Translations under genes and position numbers: made by a program
In this document: positions 8,608 through 17,509 of the stretch, piece after piece
How positions within the stretch are numbered: the stretch's first letter is position 1
Layout: each line of letters begins with the position of its first letter
DNA from: Rhodospirillales bacterium
Lineage (GTDB): Bacteria > Pseudomonadota > Alphaproteobacteria > Reyranellales > Reyranellaceae
Assembly: GCA_016185145.1 (NCBI GenBank)
Contig: JACPOB010000032.1
Location: 1-32,475, forward strand
Direction of reading: 5' to 3'
Length of the DNA: 32,475 bases
The notes under the pieces: generated by a model
The model's input: the letters and a program-made list of their open reading frames with translations, nothing else
Databases searched by the model: none
What the model was told of the DNA's origin: nothing

Positions 8608-10119
8608 ATGAAGCGTGGCGTCTTGGCGAGATCGAACGCGCTCGATCTCGAACAACCAACCAGTAGAGATCGCGACCACGAGGTCGCGATCGTCGACTGG
8701 GACGCCGGTGCGCCGCGCCAAGGTCGGACCGTTTCGGAGACGGTGGTCCGCCGTTTCATCGCAGGTCTCGACATCGTCGCCATCGTGGGCGCAGGCGCGG
8801 CCGCGGTTCATCTCGCTTCCTCGACCGCCGACTGGCGTCTCGAGGGTCTCATCATCCTGCTGGGCGCTCTGCTCGCCAGCAACTTCCTGCGCCTCACCGG
8901 CGCCTATCGCTTCCGCCACTTAAGCGATCTCGGCGCCGCGATCGGCCGGGCGCTGCTCGGCTGGCTGCTGACGCTGGGCACGCTGTTCGTCGCCGCTTTC
9001 TTCTTCGAGCCGATCACCGCCACCAAGGGTCCCTGGATCGCCTTGTGGTTCGCGCTGGGCACCGTCCTGATCGTGGCGAGCCGAATCGCGCTCAGTCAGC
9101 AGATCAAGACCTGGCATCGCGCCGGCCGCCTGGGCGAGCTCGTCGCCGTCGTCGGCTCCGGGCCGATGGCCCAGCGGCTGCTGCGCGGCCTGAATGCCGC
9201 TTCGGGGAGCCCCCGCATCCTCGGCGTGTACGACGACGGCGCCGCCTCCCTGCCGCGGCGGTGCATGGGCCACGCCATCCTGGGCTCGGTCGACGACCTG
9301 GTGCGCGATGTCCGTCTGTACGGCATCGATACCGTCATCGTGGCCTTGCCGCCGGCGGCCGAGCACCAGCTCGTCGAGACGCTGAACAAGCTGACCGTCG
9401 TGCCGGTCGACGTCCGGCTCTGCCCCGGCGAGTTCGCGCTCCGGCTCGGCACCGTGCAGACCAGCCATATCGGCGGCCATACCTTCCTCAACGTCATCGA
9501 CCGGCCGCTGCGCGACTGGCGGTGGATCGCCAAGTCGATCGAGGACCGCATCCTGGCCGTCCTGATCCTGGCGCTGATCTCGCCGGTCATGCTGGCGATC
9601 GCGCTGCTCATCCGGATCGACAGCCGCGGACCGGCGTTGTTCCGCCAGAAGCGTTACGGCTTCAACAACGAGCTGATCGAGGTGCTGAAGTTCCGAACCA
9701 TGTACCAGGAGCGGAGCGACGCCGACGGCGAGCAGCTCACCCAGCGCAACGACCCGCGCATCACCCGCATCGGCGCCTTCCTGCGGCGCACCAGTCTCGA
9801 CGAGCTGCCGCAGTTTCTGAACGTGGTGCGCGGCGAAATGTCCATTGTCGGACCGCGCCCGCACGCCGTTGCCGCCAAGGCGGGTCCGCTTCTCTATCAG
9901 GAAGCCGTCAAGCACTACGATTCACGCCACCGGGTGAAGCCGGGCATCACGGGCTGGGCGCAGGTGAACGGCTGGCGTGGCGAGACCAACACTCTCGAGC
10001 AGATACGGAAGCGTGTAGAGCATGACCTTTACTACATCGAGCATTGGTCGATCGCCCTCGACCTCCGCATTATCGCCCGCACCGTCGTCGGCGGCTTCAC
10101 CGGCCACAACGCGTTCTGA
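8608..10119 (+). CDS. wcaJ: Undecaprenyl-phosphate sugar phosphotransferase, WcaJ-like initiating enzyme
   Basis: Membrane polyisoprenyl-phosphate hexose-1-phosphate transferase that starts each repeat unit by loading a sugar phosphate, usually glucose, onto undecaprenyl phosphate. The N-terminal half has about four membrane segments and a Rossmann-like CoA-binding fold (LVAVVGSGPMAQRLLRGL). The catalytic C-terminal domain starts near residue 308 (KSIEDRILAVLILALISP) and has KFRTMY near 361, DELPQF near 398 and SIVGPRPHA near 412-420. The ATG at 8608 was chosen because GGAG at 8597-8600 precedes it and the 42 codons upstream do not look like family sequence. This gives 503 residues, the usual length for the EpsB/WcaJ class. 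The gene symbol is by family resemblance; the actual sugar is not proven. Confidence 0.92.
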   Translation: MKRGVLARSNALDLEQPTSRDRDHEVAIVDWDAGAPRQGRTVSETVVRRFIAGLDIVAIVGAGAAAVHLASSTADWRLEGLIILLGALLASNFLRLTGAYRFRHLSDLGAAIGRALLGWLLTLGTLFVAAFFFEPITATKGPWIALWFALGTVLIVASRIALSQQIKTWHRAGRLGELVAVVGSGPMAQRLLRGLNAASGSPRILGVYDDGAASLPRRCMGHAILGSVDDLVRDVRLYGIDTVIVALPPAAEHQLVETLNKLTVVPVDVRLCPGEFALRLGTVQTSHIGGHTFLNVIDRPLRDWRWIAKSIEDRILAVLILALISPVMLAIALLIRIDSRGPALFRQKRYGFNNELIEVLKFRTMYQERSDADGEQLTQRNDPRITRIGAFLRRTSLDELPQFLNVVRGEMSIVGPRPHAVAAKAGPLLYQEAVKHYDSRHRVKPGITGWAQVNGWRGETNTLEQIRKRVEHDLYYIEHWSIALDLRIIARTVVGGFTGHNAF

Positions 10120-11326
10120 GAGGGAACGCGGCCCGGTCGTCCGCTGTCTGTGGCTCACGATGGCTGACCCCGAACCACGCCACAACGGTCAGTACGTCTA
10201 TTCCGGCGGCTTGATCGATTCGGTGGCGGCGGCCGGCGGCGACGTCGAGGTGCTGGGGCTCGGCCGCTCGGAGTCGCCACGCGCCAACGGCGAGCGCTCC
10301 AAGCACGTCGTGTGGTGGCTGCCGGACGACAATCCGCACTCGCGCTGGGGCAGCCTCGCATCGACGCTGCCGAACATCGCCTATCGCTGCCGCACCGCGG
10401 GCATGCGGCGCATGCTGCAGAAGCTGCTGCGCCGCGACGCCTGGGACGGCATCGTTTTCGATGGCATATCGGCCGGCTGGGCGCTGCCCGCCGTGCTCGA
10501 CCACTATGCCGGCCGGCACGACCGCCCTCGCCTGATCTACGTGTCGCACAACCACGAAGGCAGCGTGCGCAGCCAGATCGCCGAGAGCCAGCCACTTTTC
10601 CTCAAGCGCCAGGCCGTTCGCCTCGACGCGCTCAAGGTGTGCCGCCTGGAACGCGAGCTGGTCGACGCCGTCGACTTCCTCACCGCGATCACGCACGAGG
10701 ACATGACGCTCTATCGCCGCGAACATTGCACCAAGCCGATGGACGTCCTGACGCCGGGCTATTGCGGGCGGCAGGTCGGCGAACGGCGGATCTCGGCGGC
10801 CTTGCCGCGCCGGGCTGTCATCGTCGGCAGCTTCGACTGGATCGCCAAGCGCATGAACCTCGCCGAGTTCGTCGAGGTCGCCGACCCGCTGTTCGCCGAC
10901 GCCGGCGCCGAACTGCAGGCCGTCGGCAGCGGCGACGAGGCCTTCCTGCAGCAGCTCCGCCAGCAGAGCCTCGCCACCCATTTCACCGGTACCGTGCCCG
11001 ATATCGGCCCCTATCTCGACCAGGCGCGCATCGCGATCGTGCCCGAACGGTCGGGCGGCGGCTTCAAGCTCAAGGTGCTGGAATATGTTTTCAATCGCGT
11101 ACCGGTCTTCGCCCTGGCAGGCTCTTTCGCCGGCGTGCCGTTACGCCACAACGACAGCGCCATGCTGTATGCCGACCACGCCGCCCTCGCCCATGGCGTG
11201 CTCGAAGCGATCGACGACGTCGAGCGGCTGAACCGCCTGCAGGAAAGAGCGTGGGCCGCCTGCGCCGGCAGCTTCGACTGGTCGAGTCGCGGCCGCCAGA
11301 TCGTTTCGGCCATCGCCAATCCATGA
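10022..11326 (+). CDS. Glycosyltransferase (GT4-like), start uncertain
   Basis: Probable GT-B transferase. The first strand and nucleotide loop are RCLWLTMADPEPRHNGQY. An YVSHNHEG segment follows in the middle, then the donor domain VIVGSFDWIAKRMNLAEFVE and the C-terminal AIVPERSGGGFKLKVLEY, where conserved glutamates sit. The start is unresolved. The first conserved strand begins near 10136, yet the only in-frame ATG, GTG or TTG codons nearby are at 10022, inside wcaJ, and at 10160, which would remove that strand. I therefore give the longer form, which overlaps wcaJ by 98 bases; a rare start codon after AGAGGGA at 10119-10125 is another option. Its stop overlaps the next start (ATGA at 11323-11326). 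Confidence 0.82.
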   Translation: MTFTTSSIGRSPSTSALSPAPSSAASPATTRSERERGPVVRCLWLTMADPEPRHNGQYVYSGGLIDSVAAAGGDVEVLGLGRSESPRANGERSKHVVWWLPDDNPHSRWGSLASTLPNIAYRCRTAGMRRMLQKLLRRDAWDGIVFDGISAGWALPAVLDHYAGRHDRPRLIYVSHNHEGSVRSQIAESQPLFLKRQAVRLDALKVCRLERELVDAVDFLTAITHEDMTLYRREHCTKPMDVLTPGYCGRQVGERRISAALPRRAVIVGSFDWIAKRMNLAEFVEVADPLFADAGAELQAVGSGDEAFLQQLRQQSLATHFTGTVPDIGPYLDQARIAIVPERSGGGFKLKVLEYVFNRVPVFALAGSFAGVPLRHNDSAMLYADHAALAHGVLEAIDDVERLNRLQERAWAACAGSFDWSSRGRQIVSAIANP

Positions 11327-12693
11327 TCGACGCACAGGCTTTTGCGGCCGCCGGTGCGGGGCCCCGGCGGCTCGATTTCGTCGACACCGTGCTGGTGGTC
11401 ATCTTCCTGCTCGGCCTCTATCTCGGGGTGTCGCTGGCGATCTCGGCCACGGTGCCGCTGACCTGCGCGCCATCGGGCCTCGCCGGCATCGTCATGCTGT
11501 GGCGGCGGCGCGACCAGATCGTCCCCAAGCACCTCGCCGGCTTGCTGCTGGTGGTCACGATCTATCTGTTCTCGGTCTTGGCGGCCAACAACTATTCCTT
11601 CCTCAGCAAGCGCTTCACCGGCCTGCTGCAGCTCACCTATTCGCTGGTCATTGCCTACGCCATGTTCCTGACGCTGTTGCACGGCGAGCGGCGGCAGATC
11701 AGCCGCATCCTGCTCACCTTCTGCTTCGTCATCATCATCGGTTGCCTGCTCGAGAACTATGCAGGCTTGCGCCGGCTGAGCGACGCGGTGCGCGACCGGC
11801 TCTACGACATGAACCAGGTCTACGACGCCGACCTGCGCGACCAGCTTCTCTACGGCCGCATCCGGCCGAAGCTCTTCACCTCGGAACCGTCGGCGGTGAC
11901 CTTCGCCTACACCCATTTCAGCTCGGTCTGGCTGGTCGTCAGCCCGTGGCGCTACAAGCTGCTGGCCTATTTCGGCCTGATCGGCATGGCGCTGTTCGTG
12001 CTGCCGGGGCCCACCCTGGTCCTGATGGTGTTCCTGGCCGCGCCCTACCTGGTCTTCCTGGCCGGCACCCGACCGGGCGGCCGCGCCTCGATCTCGCGGT
12101 CGGTCGGCGCCGTGGCGATGGCGACGGTGCTGGTGAGCGCGGCCGTCGTGTTCGGCAGCATCTTCTTCGCCGAGCGCCTCAACGAGCTGGCCACCGGCCG
12201 CGACGCCAGCTTCTTCTACCGCTTCACCGGCCCGATGCTGGTGGCCTTCGACATGTTCCGCCATTACCCGTGGGCCGGATCCGGCCTGACCGGAGAGCTA
12301 AGCATCACCGACAACGTGATGAACGTCTACATGAACTCGCCGTCGTTCCAGGCCGCCTGGCGCATCAGCCGGGTCGCCGACGTGCTGACCAACTACATGT
12401 GGCTGCACTGGATCTATCTCGGCCTGGTCTGGGGCGTGATCTGCCTGGTGGCGATGTCGATCTGGCTGCGCATGCTGGGCGTGCCCAGCGTGCTCTATTG
12501 CTGGACCGTCTGGATCATCCTGGGCCAGGCCTCCGGCTCCTACGTCGGGCCCAAGACATGGAGCGTCATGCTGATCGGGGCGGCGGTGTCGATCCTGGCG
12601 GTCAATGCGCCGGAGCAGCAACGCGCCACTGGTCAGGCGACGATCTTCCGCCCGGGCGTGCGCCTCCCGCGACCCGTGGCGTCGCCGTCCTGA
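11323..12693 (+). CDS. Wzy-like O-antigen/exopolysaccharide polymerase
   Basis: Integral inner-membrane protein of 456 residues with about ten to twelve hydrophobic segments, for example VLVVIFLLGLYLGVSLAIS near the start and MATVLVSAAVVFGSIFFA in the second half. A long periplasmic loop between membrane segments in the second half (about residues 285-350, starting near ERLNELATGRDASFFYR) contains HYPWAGSGLTGE, a pattern common in Wzy/WaaL ligase-polymerase proteins. It would join lipid-linked repeat units in the periplasm under control of the Wzc-like protein. Start ATG 11323 overlaps the upstream stop. It is the last gene of this plus-strand run. Sequence identity among such polymerases is low, so the class is inferred from topology, loop motif and context. 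A flippase is less likely because the regular 12-segment MATE pattern is absent. Confidence 0.8.
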   Translation: MIDAQAFAAAGAGPRRLDFVDTVLVVIFLLGLYLGVSLAISATVPLTCAPSGLAGIVMLWRRRDQIVPKHLAGLLLVVTIYLFSVLAANNYSFLSKRFTGLLQLTYSLVIAYAMFLTLLHGERRQISRILLTFCFVIIIGCLLENYAGLRRLSDAVRDRLYDMNQVYDADLRDQLLYGRIRPKLFTSEPSAVTFAYTHFSSVWLVVSPWRYKLLAYFGLIGMALFVLPGPTLVLMVFLAAPYLVFLAGTRPGGRASISRSVGAVAMATVLVSAAVVFGSIFFAERLNELATGRDASFFYRFTGPMLVAFDMFRHYPWAGSGLTGELSITDNVMNVYMNSPSFQAAWRISRVADVLTNYMWLHWIYLGLVWGVICLVAMSIWLRMLGVPSVLYCWTVWIILGQASGSYVGPKTWSVMLIGAAVSILAVNAPEQQRATGQATIFRPGVRLPRPVASPS

Positions 12694-12694
12694 C

Positions 12695-12719
12695 AAAAAA
12701 AGCGCGCCTTCCGGCGCGC
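12695..12719 (-). terminator. Rho-independent terminator for the minus-strand fcl unit
   Basis: The arms GCGCGCC (12702-12708) and GGCGCGC (12713-12719) pair around TTCC. Seven A residues at 12695-12701 read as a U-run after the hairpin on the minus strand. It lies 170 bases beyond the fcl stop. No T-run follows on the plus strand, so it is a weaker candidate for ending wzy transcription. Confidence 0.6.
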
Positions 12720-12746
12720 CAGTAAGGGACTGCTTCCTCAAAAATT

Positions 12747-12882
12747 CCTCCCCAGCGAGGCTGGAGAGGTGTCGCCGTCATACGGCGACGGAGGGGTCAT
12801 GAGCATCATCAGTGGCGCTCATGACCCCTCCGCCCCCGTATGACGGGGGCACCTCCCCTTCGCGGTATCCGCGAAGGGGAGG
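12747..12882. repeat. Cluster of five consecutive hairpins
   Basis: Five back-to-back inverted repeats fill this convergent gap. They are 12747-12756/12760-12769 (one mismatch), 12771-12778/12782-12789, 12790-12804/12817-12831 (15 perfect pairs, 12-base loop), 12832-12839/12843-12850 and 12852-12865/12869-12882 (14 perfect pairs, TAT loop). The last four are perfect, and stem 3 directly abuts stems 2 and 4. They lie between the ends of wzy and fcl. No coding potential is seen in 12694-12890. Confidence 0.75.
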
Positions 12883-12890
12883 AAGGCGTC

Positions 12891-13862
12891 CTACGCCACC
12901 GCCCGCTGGGCTTCCGGAACGGCGTTGTCGACGTACCAGCGATAGGTTGCGGCCAGCCCGTCGCGCAACGACGTGCGGGCGCGCCAGCCGAGCGAGGCGG
13001 CGAAGTTGGTATCCACCATCTTGCGCGGCACGCCGTCGGGACGGCTGGAATCGAACTGGATGCCGCCCTTGTAGCCCACGACCTTGCAGATCAGGCTGAC
13101 GAGGTCGACGATGGCGACGTCGGAGCCCGGCCCGAGATTGACGATGCCCTCGTCGGAGTAGTTCTGCATCAGCCAGACCATGCCGTCCGCCGCATCGTCG
13201 ACATAGAGGAACTCCCGGCGCACCGCGCCGGTGCCCCAGACCTCGATGGTCGGCGCGCGCGAGCGCATGGCGGCGTGTGCCTTGACCATCAGCGCCGGCA
13301 CGACGTGGCTCTGCATGAGGTCGAAATTGTCACCCGGCCCGTAGAGGTTGGTCGGCATGACCGAGATGAAGTCGCAGCCGTATTGGCGGCGGTAGGCCTG
13401 GCCGAGCTTGATGCCGGCGATCTTGGCCACCGCATACCACTGGTTGGTCGGCTCCAGCGGCCCGGTGAGCAGCGCGCTCTCCGGGATCGGTTGCGGTGCC
13501 AGGCGCGGATAGATGCAGGACGAGCCCAGCAGCATCAGCTTCTCGACGCCGACGCGGCGCGAGGCTTCCACGACGTTGCTCTGGATCATGAGGTTGTCGT
13601 AGATGAACTCGGCCGGCCGCGTGTCGTTGGCGTAGATGCCGCCGACACGCGCCGCCGCCAGGAAGACGGCCTGCGGCTTGGCCGCCGCCATCCATTGCTC
13701 GGTCTGGTCGGGTCGGCGCAGGTCGACCTGGTCGCGCGGCGCCGTCACAATCTCGCAGCCTTCGCGCTGCAGGCGGCGTACCAGCGCGCTGCCGACCAGG
13801 CCGCGATCGCCGGCGACCCAGACCCGCTTATTCCGCAGCGTGTAGCTTGGGTTCATAGGCAT
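12891..13862 (-). CDS. fcl: GDP-L-fucose synthase
   Basis: Cytoplasmic NADPH-dependent epimerase-reductase that converts GDP-4-keto-6-deoxymannose to GDP-L-fucose. It is a short-chain dehydrogenase-type Rossmann protein of 323 residues: GDRGLVG at 18-24 for the cofactor, SSCIYP at 114-119 and the catalytic YAVAK at 143-147, followed by the family segment [12 protein letters not shown]. Length and motifs match the WcaG/Fcl family. The ATG at 13862 lies inside the 3' end of gmd (35-base overlap), so the pair is probably coupled. With gmd and manC, all steps from mannose-6-phosphate (except phosphomannomutase) to GDP-fucose are in the window. Confidence 0.95.
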   Translation of the reverse strand: MPMNPSYTLRNKRVWVAGDRGLVGSALVRRLQREGCEIVTAPRDQVDLRRPDQTEQWMAAAKPQAVFLAAARVGGIYANDTRPAEFIYDNLMIQSNVVEASRRVGVEKLMLLGSSCIYPRLAPQPIPESALLTGPLEPTNQWYAVAKIAGIKLGQAYRRQYGCDFISVMPTNLYGPGDNFDLMQSHVVPALMVKAHAAMRSRAPTIEVWGTGAVRREFLYVDDAADGMVWLMQNYSDEGIVNLGPGSDVAIVDLVSLICKVVGYKGGIQFDSSRPDGVPRKMVDTNFAASLGWRARTSLRDGLAATYRWYVDNAVPEAQRAVA

Positions 13863-14916
13863 TATTGGCTCCCATTCTCTTCATCACGAGGCGATCGGCT
13901 TCCACCATCTCGGCGACCAGGTCGGGGAAGCTCGTGCGATGCCGCCAGCCCAGCTTGGCCAGCGCCTTGGCGGGGTCGCCGAGGAGAAGGTCGACTTCGG
14001 TCGGCCGGCGATAGTTGCCGTCGATCGCCACCAGGACGTGACCGGTGCGCTTGCAGCAACCCTGCTCGTCGTCGCCTTCACCGCGCCATTCGATCGGCCG
14101 GCCGATCTGGCCGAAGGCGAGCTCGACGAATTCGCGTACCGTGTGAGTCTCGCCGGTCGCCAGCACGTAGTCGTCGGGCTGCTCCTGCTGCAGGATGCAC
14201 CACATGCCCTCGACATAGTCGCGGGCGTGGCCCCAGTCGCGCTTGGCGTCGAGGTTGCCGAGATAGAGGCGGTCCTGCCAGCCGCGCTCGATCGCCGCGA
14301 CGGCGCGGGTGATCTTGCGGGTCACGAAGGTCTCGCCGCGGATCGGCGATTCGTGGTTGAACAGGATGCCGTTGGAGGCATGCATGCCGTAGGCTTCGCG
14401 GTAGTTGACCGTGATCCAGTAGGCATAGAGCTTGGCCACCGCATAGGGACTGCGCGGATAGAACGGCGTCTGCTCGCGCTGCGGTGTCTCCTGGACCTTG
14501 CCGAACAGCTCCGACGTCGAGGCCTGGTAGAAGCGCACGTCGTCGTTCATGCGCAGGATGCGGATCGCCTCGAGCAGCCTGAGCGTGCCCAGCGCATCGG
14601 TGTTGGCGGTGTACTCCGGCGTCTCGAAGCTCACCTTCACGTGGCTCTGGGCCGCGAGATTGTAGACTTCGTTCGGCTTCACCTCGCCCAGAAGGCGCAG
14701 GAGATTGGTGGAATCCGTCATGTCGCCGTAGTGCAGGAACAGGCGGGCGGCAGCGTCGTGACGATCGCGGTAGAGGTAGTCGATGCGTTCGGTATTGAGC
14801 AGTGACGAGCGGCGTTTGATGCCGTGCACGATGTACCCGCGACCCAGCAGGAAATCGGCGAGATAGGCGCCGTCCTGCCCGGTGATGCCGGTGATGAACG
14901 CAACTTTTTCTGACAT
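13828..14916 (-). CDS. gmd: GDP-mannose 4,6-dehydratase
   Basis: Cytoplasmic enzyme that makes GDP-4-keto-6-deoxy-D-mannose, the precursor of GDP-fucose. The NADP site GITGQDG lies at residues 10-16, the RRSS phosphate-binding turn at 35-38, STSELFG at 133-139 and the catalytic YAVAK at 158-162. The stretch [19 protein letters not shown] is diagnostic of the family. It has 362 residues, which is full length. It lies 30 bases downstream of a glycosyltransferase on the same strand and overlaps fcl by 35 bases. Function is well supported by motifs and by its neighbours. Confidence 0.96.
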   Translation of the reverse strand: MSEKVAFITGITGQDGAYLADFLLGRGYIVHGIKRRSSLLNTERIDYLYRDRHDAAARLFLHYGDMTDSTNLLRLLGEVKPNEVYNLAAQSHVKVSFETPEYTANTDALGTLRLLEAIRILRMNDDVRFYQASTSELFGKVQETPQREQTPFYPRSPYAVAKLYAYWITVNYREAYGMHASNGILFNHESPIRGETFVTRKITRAVAAIERGWQDRLYLGNLDAKRDWGHARDYVEGMWCILQQEQPDDYVLATGETHTVREFVELAFGQIGRPIEWRGEGDDEQGCCKRTGHVLVAIDGNYRRPTEVDLLLGDPAKALAKLGWRHRTSFPDLVAEMVEADRLVMKRMGANNAYEPKLHAAE

Positions 14917-14946
14917 GTTTGCCGACCTCTCGGGTTACGCGACGCT

Positions 14947-16119
14947 TCAGGAGGAATAGGCGATCCGTTCGGCCACGCGGCCCCACGAGTAGTTCTGAAC
15001 GACATGGCGCTGGGCCGTGGCGGCCATGCGTTCGAGCCGTCCGGGATCGGAGACGGCACTGACAATGGCCTCGGCGAGCGCGGACGGATCGGCGCGATCG
15101 ACGAGGAAACCGTGCCGGCCACCATCGACCAGCTCGGGCAGACCATTGCGATTGAGGCCCATGACCGCCGTGCGCGAGACCATGGCCTCGAGGTAGACCT
15201 GGCCCCAGGGGTCGTTCAGCATGGGCTGAACCAGCAGCGTCGATTCGCGATAGAGCTGCTGCAGCCTCTCCCACGGCAGATGAGCATGCAGAGTGACGCC
15301 GGGCCTCTCGCCGACGAAGGCGCGGCTGCGCTCATCGCCGACGATGGTCAGGCGAAGATCGGGACGCTGCCGATATGCCAGGTCGAACGCCTCCAGCAGC
15401 AGCAGGCCGCCCTTGGCCTTGAACAGATGCTTGGCGACGAAAAGAAGCGCCGGCTTGTCGTAGCTCTTCGGCCCGTCATGGGGCTCGATCGCGCCCATGC
15501 CCGAGCCGACGGCCGTGACCTTTTCCGGCGGCAAGCCGTAATGGGAAATCAGGTTGTCGCGGACATAGGCGCCGAAGGTGAAGACATGGGAGAGGCCGCT
15601 CAGCGCCTCGCGCTCGGCCTGATCGAACGCCGCCAGGGCGCGCTTGTTGTAACGGCAGACGTCGATGTGATGGGCTCGCGTCAACGCCCAGCTATGGTCG
15701 CAGTAGAGGTAGTGCTTCACCCCGGCAGCAAGGTCGCTGGCCGGCAGGTCGAAGGTCCCGGTATGCAGCACATGCCGTGCGCCGATCCGGCTCGCCTGCC
15801 CGGCGACCTGGGCGGCGAGCCTGCGCCGCGACCGGCGGCCACGCAGCACCTGTTCCGTGCTGACCGGCCGACCGAGGCCCGCGATCATGTCGCAGGCGGC
15901 GACGCCGAGCTTCTCCAGGCGGCCCATGCACGGGCGGATGCTGTCGACGGCCACACCGAGACGCTCGAGTTCCTTGGCGACATTCGCCGGCGCTCCCGAC
16001 CACGACTTCGTATCTCGCGGATCACCGAACACGCAGGTGATTGCCACGCGGTCGAAGCGCAACGCGCCGGCGCTTGCGCCGACGTGAGAGTCGAGTGGGG
16101 CGTTCATCGTGAGGGTCAT
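14947..16119 (-). CDS. Glycosyltransferase family 4
   Basis: GT-B glycosyltransferase of 390 residues, first gene of the minus-strand glycosyltransferase-gmd-fcl unit. The N-terminal domain has VAITCVFGDPRDTKSWSGAP and the donor domain has ALLFVAKHLFKAKGGLLLLEAF. A standard nucleotide-sugar site follows, with LVQPMLNDPWGQVYLEAM and NGLPELVDGGRHGFLV. Because it is transcribed with the GDP-fucose genes it is a candidate fucosyltransferase; this is inference from context only. Two in-frame ATGs exist at 16119 and 16107; either start leaves the conserved region intact. Confidence 0.88.
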   Translation of the reverse strand: MTLTMNAPLDSHVGASAGALRFDRVAITCVFGDPRDTKSWSGAPANVAKELERLGVAVDSIRPCMGRLEKLGVAACDMIAGLGRPVSTEQVLRGRRSRRRLAAQVAGQASRIGARHVLHTGTFDLPASDLAAGVKHYLYCDHSWALTRAHHIDVCRYNKRALAAFDQAEREALSGLSHVFTFGAYVRDNLISHYGLPPEKVTAVGSGMGAIEPHDGPKSYDKPALLFVAKHLFKAKGGLLLLEAFDLAYRQRPDLRLTIVGDERSRAFVGERPGVTLHAHLPWERLQQLYRESTLLVQPMLNDPWGQVYLEAMVSRTAVMGLNRNGLPELVDGGRHGFLVDRADPSALAEAIVSAVSDPGRLERMAATAQRHVVQNYSWGRVAERIAYSS

Positions 16120-16181
16120 GAAACATCCCGCCCCATGGCCCCGCTAGTGATTAACCTGTGACTTGGATTTCGCGCAGATTC

Positions 16182-16211
16182 GACGCCACAGATTGATCAC
16201 GTAATGGCGTC
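16182..16211. promoter_or_regulatory. Inverted repeat around TGATCAC in the divergent promoter region
   Basis: GACGCCA (16182-16188) and TGGCGTC (16205-16211) form a perfect 7-base inverted repeat with a 16-base spacer that contains TGATCAC (16194-16200). Both words also occur in the element at 8478-8521. It lies between two divergent glycosyltransferase genes (16119 minus, 16262 plus), where an operator could serve both. Binding is inferred. Confidence 0.4.
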
Positions 16212-16261
16212 TTCACGCTCCGCGATACTGTGGGTCTACCGCGATCGGGAGACGTCGTCGG

Positions 16262-17509
16262 ATGCACGGATCAATCGAAGCCAGAGACGCGAGCGACATC
16301 CGCGTCGTTGCCGACGACGTGACACGCGATGACGATGCTGCGTCGGAGCGCGTCGTACAGGATGTCGCGCTGTCGTTCTTCTGTCCCGACGTGACCGATG
16401 CCAGCACGTTGAAGCGCGTCCAGCAGTTCATGGATTTCGGCTACAGCGTCACGGTCTTCGGTTTTCGCCGCGAGCGCTACAACACGGATTATCAACCGCC
16501 GTGGCCCAACGTGCCGCTCGGCTTCACCACCGATCTCAAGTACTGGCATCGGCTGAGTGCGTTGCTGCATGCCGTGCCTGCGCTGTTCGCCAATCGCCGC
16601 ACGCTGGCGCGCGCTTCGATCTTCTATGCCCGCAACATCGACCAGCTCCTGCTGGCTCTGCTCGGCCGCCTGATCGCCTTCTCGCGCGCGCCGATCGCCT
16701 ACGAGGTGCTGGACATCCCGGCCATCCTGATGCGCCGTGGATTGGTGCCGACGTTCCTGCGTGCGATCGAGCGGCTGTGCCTGCGGCGCATCAGCCTGCT
16801 GGTGCTGTCCTCGCCCGGCTTCCATCGCAACTACTTCTCGGCCGTGCAGAAGTATGCCGGCGATTGGTTCCTGCTGGAGAACAAGCTCTACCCCTCGCCT
16901 ACCCGAACCCGCCCCACGGCGGCCAAGCCGGGGGTGGGTCGCAGACCGTGGGTGGTGGGCTACTACGGCCTGATCCGCGGCGAGGCCACCGTCGATCTCA
17001 TCGCGCGGCTGGCTCATCGCCTGAAGGATCGCGTCGTCTTCAAATTCGGCGGCGTCTTCACCACGGTGGAGCAGGCCAAGTTCGAGACCGTGCTGCGCCG
17101 CTGTCCCAACGTCGACTACAGCGGTCCCTATCTGCCGCAGCAGGATCTCGAGCGCCTCTATCGCAGCGTCGACTTCGCCTGGGCGCTCGATCTGGAGCAC
17201 ACCGACCACAATTCACGCTGGCTGATGCCGTGCCGGTTCTACGAAGCCGGCTACTACGGCGTGCCCTGCCTCGCCGTTCATCGCTTCGAGGTCGGCAACG
17301 TCATCGAGACGCATCGCATCGGCTGGACGTTCGACGCCCCCCTCGAGGACTCCCTGGTGCGCTTCTTCGAGCGGCTGACGGAAGAGGACTACGAGCTCAT
17401 CCGGACGCGGCTCTCGACCGTGCCCTCGAGCATGTTCGTCGCCAGGGAGGACGTCGCCGAGCTTTGCGGGAAGCTCGCCCGGTCTAGGTCTGGATCGCGG
17501 CCCGGTTGA
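16262..17509 (+). CDS. Glycosyltransferase (GT4-like, ExoL-type)
   Basis: Probable glycosyltransferase of 415 residues. After a variable 35-residue leader, the conserved part starts with VALSFFCPDVTDASTLKRVQ, similar in layout to the succinoglycan transferase ExoL. It continues with FYARNIDQLLLALL and IAYEVLDIPAILM. The donor domain has WVVGYYGLIRGEATVDLI, and DLERLYRSVDFAWALDLE precedes RWLMPCRFYEAGYYGVPCLA. It sits alone on the plus strand between a divergent glycosyltransferase and a convergent methyltransferase gene, and its 3' end overlaps the latter by 26 bases. A GGGAG at about 16246-16250 precedes the chosen ATG. Substrate unknown. Confidence 0.82.
   Translation: MHGSIEARDASDIRVVADDVTRDDDAASERVVQDVALSFFCPDVTDASTLKRVQQFMDFGYSVTVFGFRRERYNTDYQPPWPNVPLGFTTDLKYWHRLSALLHAVPALFANRRTLARASIFYARNIDQLLLALLGRLIAFSRAPIAYEVLDIPAILMRRGLVPTFLRAIERLCLRRISLLVLSSPGFHRNYFSAVQKYAGDWFLLENKLYPSPTRTRPTAAKPGVGRRPWVVGYYGLIRGEATVDLIARLAHRLKDRVVFKFGGVFTTVEQAKFETVLRRCPNVDYSGPYLPQQDLERLYRSVDFAWALDLEHTDHNSRWLMPCRFYEAGYYGVPCLAVHRFEVGNVIETHRIGWTFDAPLEDSLVRFFERLTEEDYELIRTRLSTVPSSMFVAREDVAELCGKLARSRSGSRPG

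Noticed and set aside
11323..12693. The polymerase-like gene as the missing Wzx flippase
   Set aside because: The large loop in the second half and HYPWAGSGL motif fit Wzy/WaaL proteins; flippases have evenly spaced segments and short loops.
12747..12882. CRISPR-like array
   Set aside because: The units are adjacent inverted repeats of different sequence with no constant direct repeat and no spacers.
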